From Blattamonas nauphoetae (taxonomy: Eukaryota > Preaxostyla > Oxymonadida), in contig JARBJD010000611.1 in the NCBI GenBank assembly GCA_033064195.1, positions 1-29,099 of the forward strand: 29,099 nt of DNA, in the 5' to 3' direction. The translations under genes and the position numbers were made by a program. Of the stretch, positions 26,200-29,099 are shown piece after piece. The number at the start of each line of letters is the position of its first letter. Position 1 is the stretch's first letter. Below the pieces are notes generated by a model. That model searched no databases and was not told the origin of the DNA. It was given only the letters and a program-made list of their open reading frames with translations.

Positions 26200-29099
26200 C
26201 TGTTAATCATTCAGAAGAAAAATGAACAAATGGAAAGAGAGAAGTGCAGACATTTGAGGGATTTGAAGAATGCATATTATTAGCTGAACCACGAGACAAA
26301 GCAGCATTCAATTCTTGTCTCATGGATGCACGAAGGAAGTTCAAAAGAATGAGGTCGAGAAGGTTGAGGATAATGGAAAACCATATCAGTTGTACTTCCA
26401 CAATCACTTGAAGAACGTTGAAGAAATCACAACCTTCATTAAAGCAGTGTTCGACAAAGAGAAAGATCATCCATTCAAGATTTGTATTGACTTTGGAAAG
26501 ATCATCGAGAGAAAAGACAAAGATGAGACAACTTACAATGACTTCAGACCAGAATTGGAGAACACATCAAAGAGTTTTCCGACAGTGATAAGAAGTGCAG
26601 GAGACATCAACGAGTATTCAAAATATGCGATCAATCTGATCAAAGAATCACAAGAGAGAACACTGATGGATACGAAGACAATGTACATTGCATTCCACTC
26701 CATTCTAGTTGCAGTCTATCGATTCCCAGTTGCAGGAAAAGCCAATGCAATTCTCACTGAACACATCAAAACGAGGAATGTTCGGTACATTGATTCTGAG
26801 TACAATATCTGCTTCTTTCAAGCTCTTTCATTCCTCACACTTCCTGGAAGTTCAAGGTAAGAAAATATCAATCAATATGAGGAACAGTGAAGCCTACAGA
26901 TTGTTCGCACAATGGATGAATCTCACTCATCTCCAATCTCGACAATTGACTCCACATCTTCAGAAGTTTCCTGGGTTTGATATTGCATGTGATATTGAGA
27001 AAGCAATGATTCAATTCAACATCACAGTTCACATTTATGAATATGACGAAGACAAGAAGCGGTATTTCCTCAGTCAATCGTACATCAACGAGAATGATGA
27101 TGCACTTGTTCTTCCAATTCTGATGATTCCACTGACGGCAACTCTCGTCCATGTGATGTTTATTGTTGACCCTGAGAAAATCACTGGATACAAGCTCTGT
27201 CCGTATTGTCAGTCAAGAGGATTCCAAGTGAAGAATAAAAACTTCAGTAGAGATTTTGAGAAGCATCTCAGAGAGTGCAAAGAACTTGATGGAAAACATG
27301 TGAAGAAGATCTCACTTGATAAGACACCAAGACCATATGTTCCACATATTCTCAACAATAGAACATTTGAATTTCTGATGGCACACAAGAGACAAGACGA
27401 ATTCAAACCAACACAATACTACATCACTTACGATTTCGAAACCATGGAAGATCTCATTCTTGACAATTTATTCTCTGATGACAACACGCAACTGATCTCA
27501 CACTTGAAGCCTCTCTCCGTTGCATCTGCAATCAAAACAAAATCAGGTGTGAAGTCAATCTACTTTGATCTTCGAGATGGAAAAGACTTTGTGAAGCAAT
27601 GGATCAGAGAACTCTTCAAATATGTCGAGACAGTTCGAGAGGACAACTACTATGAAGATCCAGAAATTCCCTCACAAAATGAAGTCAGTGTGATTGGGTT
27701 CAACTTCCAGATTCGACATCAATCTCATCTTCCGTGATCTCGTTGACAAGGATTGGAAAGTGGTGAGCTTCCTCGGATCAACAACGAAGTACAAACAAGT
27801 ATTGATCCGACATGAGAAGACACAACAGGTTCTTCGCTTTATTGACATGATGTCGTATACCGGACCAATGACTTTGGATAATGCAGTCAAAGCTTTCGGA
27901 GGAAACACTACACTCCAGAAATCATTCTTTGCTTACGAGTCATTTGATTCATCAGACTACGATGCAGTGCTGAGCAAACACAAACCATTCTCCAAATATG
28001 AATTCTACTCCAGTCTGAACAACAGTGAAATGTCCGACATTGATTACCAAATATATCTTGACGATTGGAACAAACAAGGATTCAAAAACAGATGGGAATA
28101 CCTCAAGTTCTACAACATCAGAGACGTCGAATGCATGATTGCACCACTGGACAATTTGATTGATCTGAACTTCCAATACAAAGTGGATATGTTGCACAAT
28201 CTTTCATTGTCAGCGAATGCTTCAGCAATCAAATATGCGTGTGCCTACAAAGATTTTGATATCGACGATGATTTCAATGGAGTGGATCAATCTGGAGAAA
28301 TAAAAATCACCAAGCAATACTGGAAGTACAAAGTTGCATCGTACATTTATCAAGACCAGAAAGCACATCGTAGTACTGACAAAAATGTCACTGAAGCAGA
28401 CTATGATTGGTTCGTTCAACAGTGCAAGAGAGTGTGCTATATCTGCAAGAGTCACTTCTCACAAGCAGTTCGACCAACATTGGATAGAATCGACAATTCG
28501 AAAGGACATTCAAAAGAGAACGTTAAGATCTGCTGTGATTACTGCAACACCTACAAGTCAGACCATGATGAACATCTCACTCGATTGAGAATTCAACTGA
28601 AGAAGTACTGCATCTGGAAATCACTACCAATGACTCTGACACACGAGCAAACATATCACAAACTCAGAGCAGCTGTGACTGGTGGATTATCGAATGTTCA
28701 ACATCGACAGAACATTAAAGACGTGACACCAATCAATCACTTCAAATATGAAGATGGAAGAGTTATCTCAAAAGATACTGAACATAAGATGACTCATGTC
28801 TGTGGTGTTGACTTTAATTCACTTTATCCAAGTGCTTTCTCATCAATCAAGAACAAGAACAATCCATACACGAAACACAGAATGTACATGCCGGGAAGAT
28901 GTTTGTACACTGCAACAGGAGATAAGGAATGTCGAAAGATTATTGATGACAAGAATCAGAAGACACTATTCGTAGCAGAACTGAAGGGACACATAGACGA
29001 GAAGTACATCAACGATTTCATTAACTTCCCACCAATCTTTAGAAACATTGTGGTCAATACGACAGAAGAGAACATTGGAGAGAGACATATTCATTGAAA
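26200..29099 (+). pseudogene. Family-B (protein-primed type) DNA polymerase, broken, partial
   Basis: This is the replicative polymerase of the Polinton-like element. Parts seen in order: an N-terminal region with a C-x2-C...H-x3-C finger (CPYC near 27200) and PYVPHILNNRTFEFLMAHKR (about 27340-27390); exonuclease motif I, YDFETME (near 27430); exonuclease II-like VIGFN; exonuclease III-like YNIRDVECM (near 28110); an HNH-like zinc module (about 28436-28560) with CYIC, LDRIDN, GHSKENV and CDYCN; and polymerase motif A, DFNSLYPSAF (near 28810). Motifs B and C would lie beyond the window. The gene is broken, with about two breaks, and is cut by the window edge. The motif order and the N-terminal finger fit Polinton polymerases better than cellular family-B enzymes. 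Confidence 0.85.

Larger units (their letters stand above)
25336..29099 (+). mobile_element. Polinton/Maverick-like element, left part (runs past window end)
   Basis: A family-B DNA polymerase of the protein-primed type, with two small upstream genes on the same strand, marks a Polinton or a close relative such as a linear plasmid or virophage-like element. The left limit given is the first gene's promoter motif; the terminal repeat may lie as far left as 21785, where LINE-B is cut. The right end, integrase, capsid and packaging genes are outside the window, so the family call rests on the polymerase. The polymerase is broken (about two breaks), so this copy looks like a fairly young fossil. 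Confidence 0.65.

Overview
The window is eukaryotic and is built almost wholly of transposable elements nested in or abutting one another. I see no gene that must belong to the host. The organism is probably a unicellular eukaryote: non-LTR retrotransposons with a restriction-like endonuclease, hAT transposons and a Polinton-type polymerase lie together, and no introns interrupt the long frames. A metamonad such as an oxymonad would fit, but that is a guess from style, not from a marker gene.

Layout. (1) LINE-A, + strand: its 5' part fills 1-4425 and its 3' part lies at 13599-15360. It carries a 30-bp coding minisatellite, a reverse transcriptase (RT), a CCHC zinc knuckle and a restriction-like endonuclease (RLE). 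(2) Two hAT transposons sit side by side inside LINE-A. hAT-1 (4426-7927, target duplication GAAGCCGA) has no transposase and carries a decayed coiled-coil gene. hAT-2 (7943-13598, target duplication ATCACATC) encodes an intact 929-aa transposase with a C-terminal OTU cysteine-protease-like domain, followed by a 21-bp minisatellite and a ~138-bp tandem repeat. Removing both hATs and one copy of each duplication restores the LINE-A reading frame exactly. (3) LINE-B, a diverged relative, runs head to tail after LINE-A from about 15518 to about 21784. It has a 51-bp minisatellite where LINE-A has its 30-bp one, a PCNA-binding-like peptide, and a body that stops inside the zinc knuckle. (4) From 21785 the sequence becomes AT-rich and mostly non-coding. 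It holds a strikingly regular 139-bp tandem array (about 23037-25150) whose units each contain an inverted-repeat hairpin. One unit is interrupted by a 484-bp element (23707-24190) with 27-bp terminal inverted repeats and a 6-bp AAAATT duplication; this element contains a tRNA-like sequence. (5) From 25336 to the window end lies part of a Polinton/Maverick-like element: two small genes sharing one promoter motif, then a broken family-B DNA polymerase with an HNH-type zinc module.

How the parts work together. The hAT-2 transposase could in principle mobilise both hATs, since their ends share terminal sequence, a subterminal hairpin and clustered GGACA/TGTCC motifs. The LINEs show reading-frame decay and are probably dead copies. 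The strongest candidates for something undescribed are the hAT transposase-OTU fusion, the back-to-back hAT insertions, and the 139-bp hairpin array with its self-verifying inserted element.
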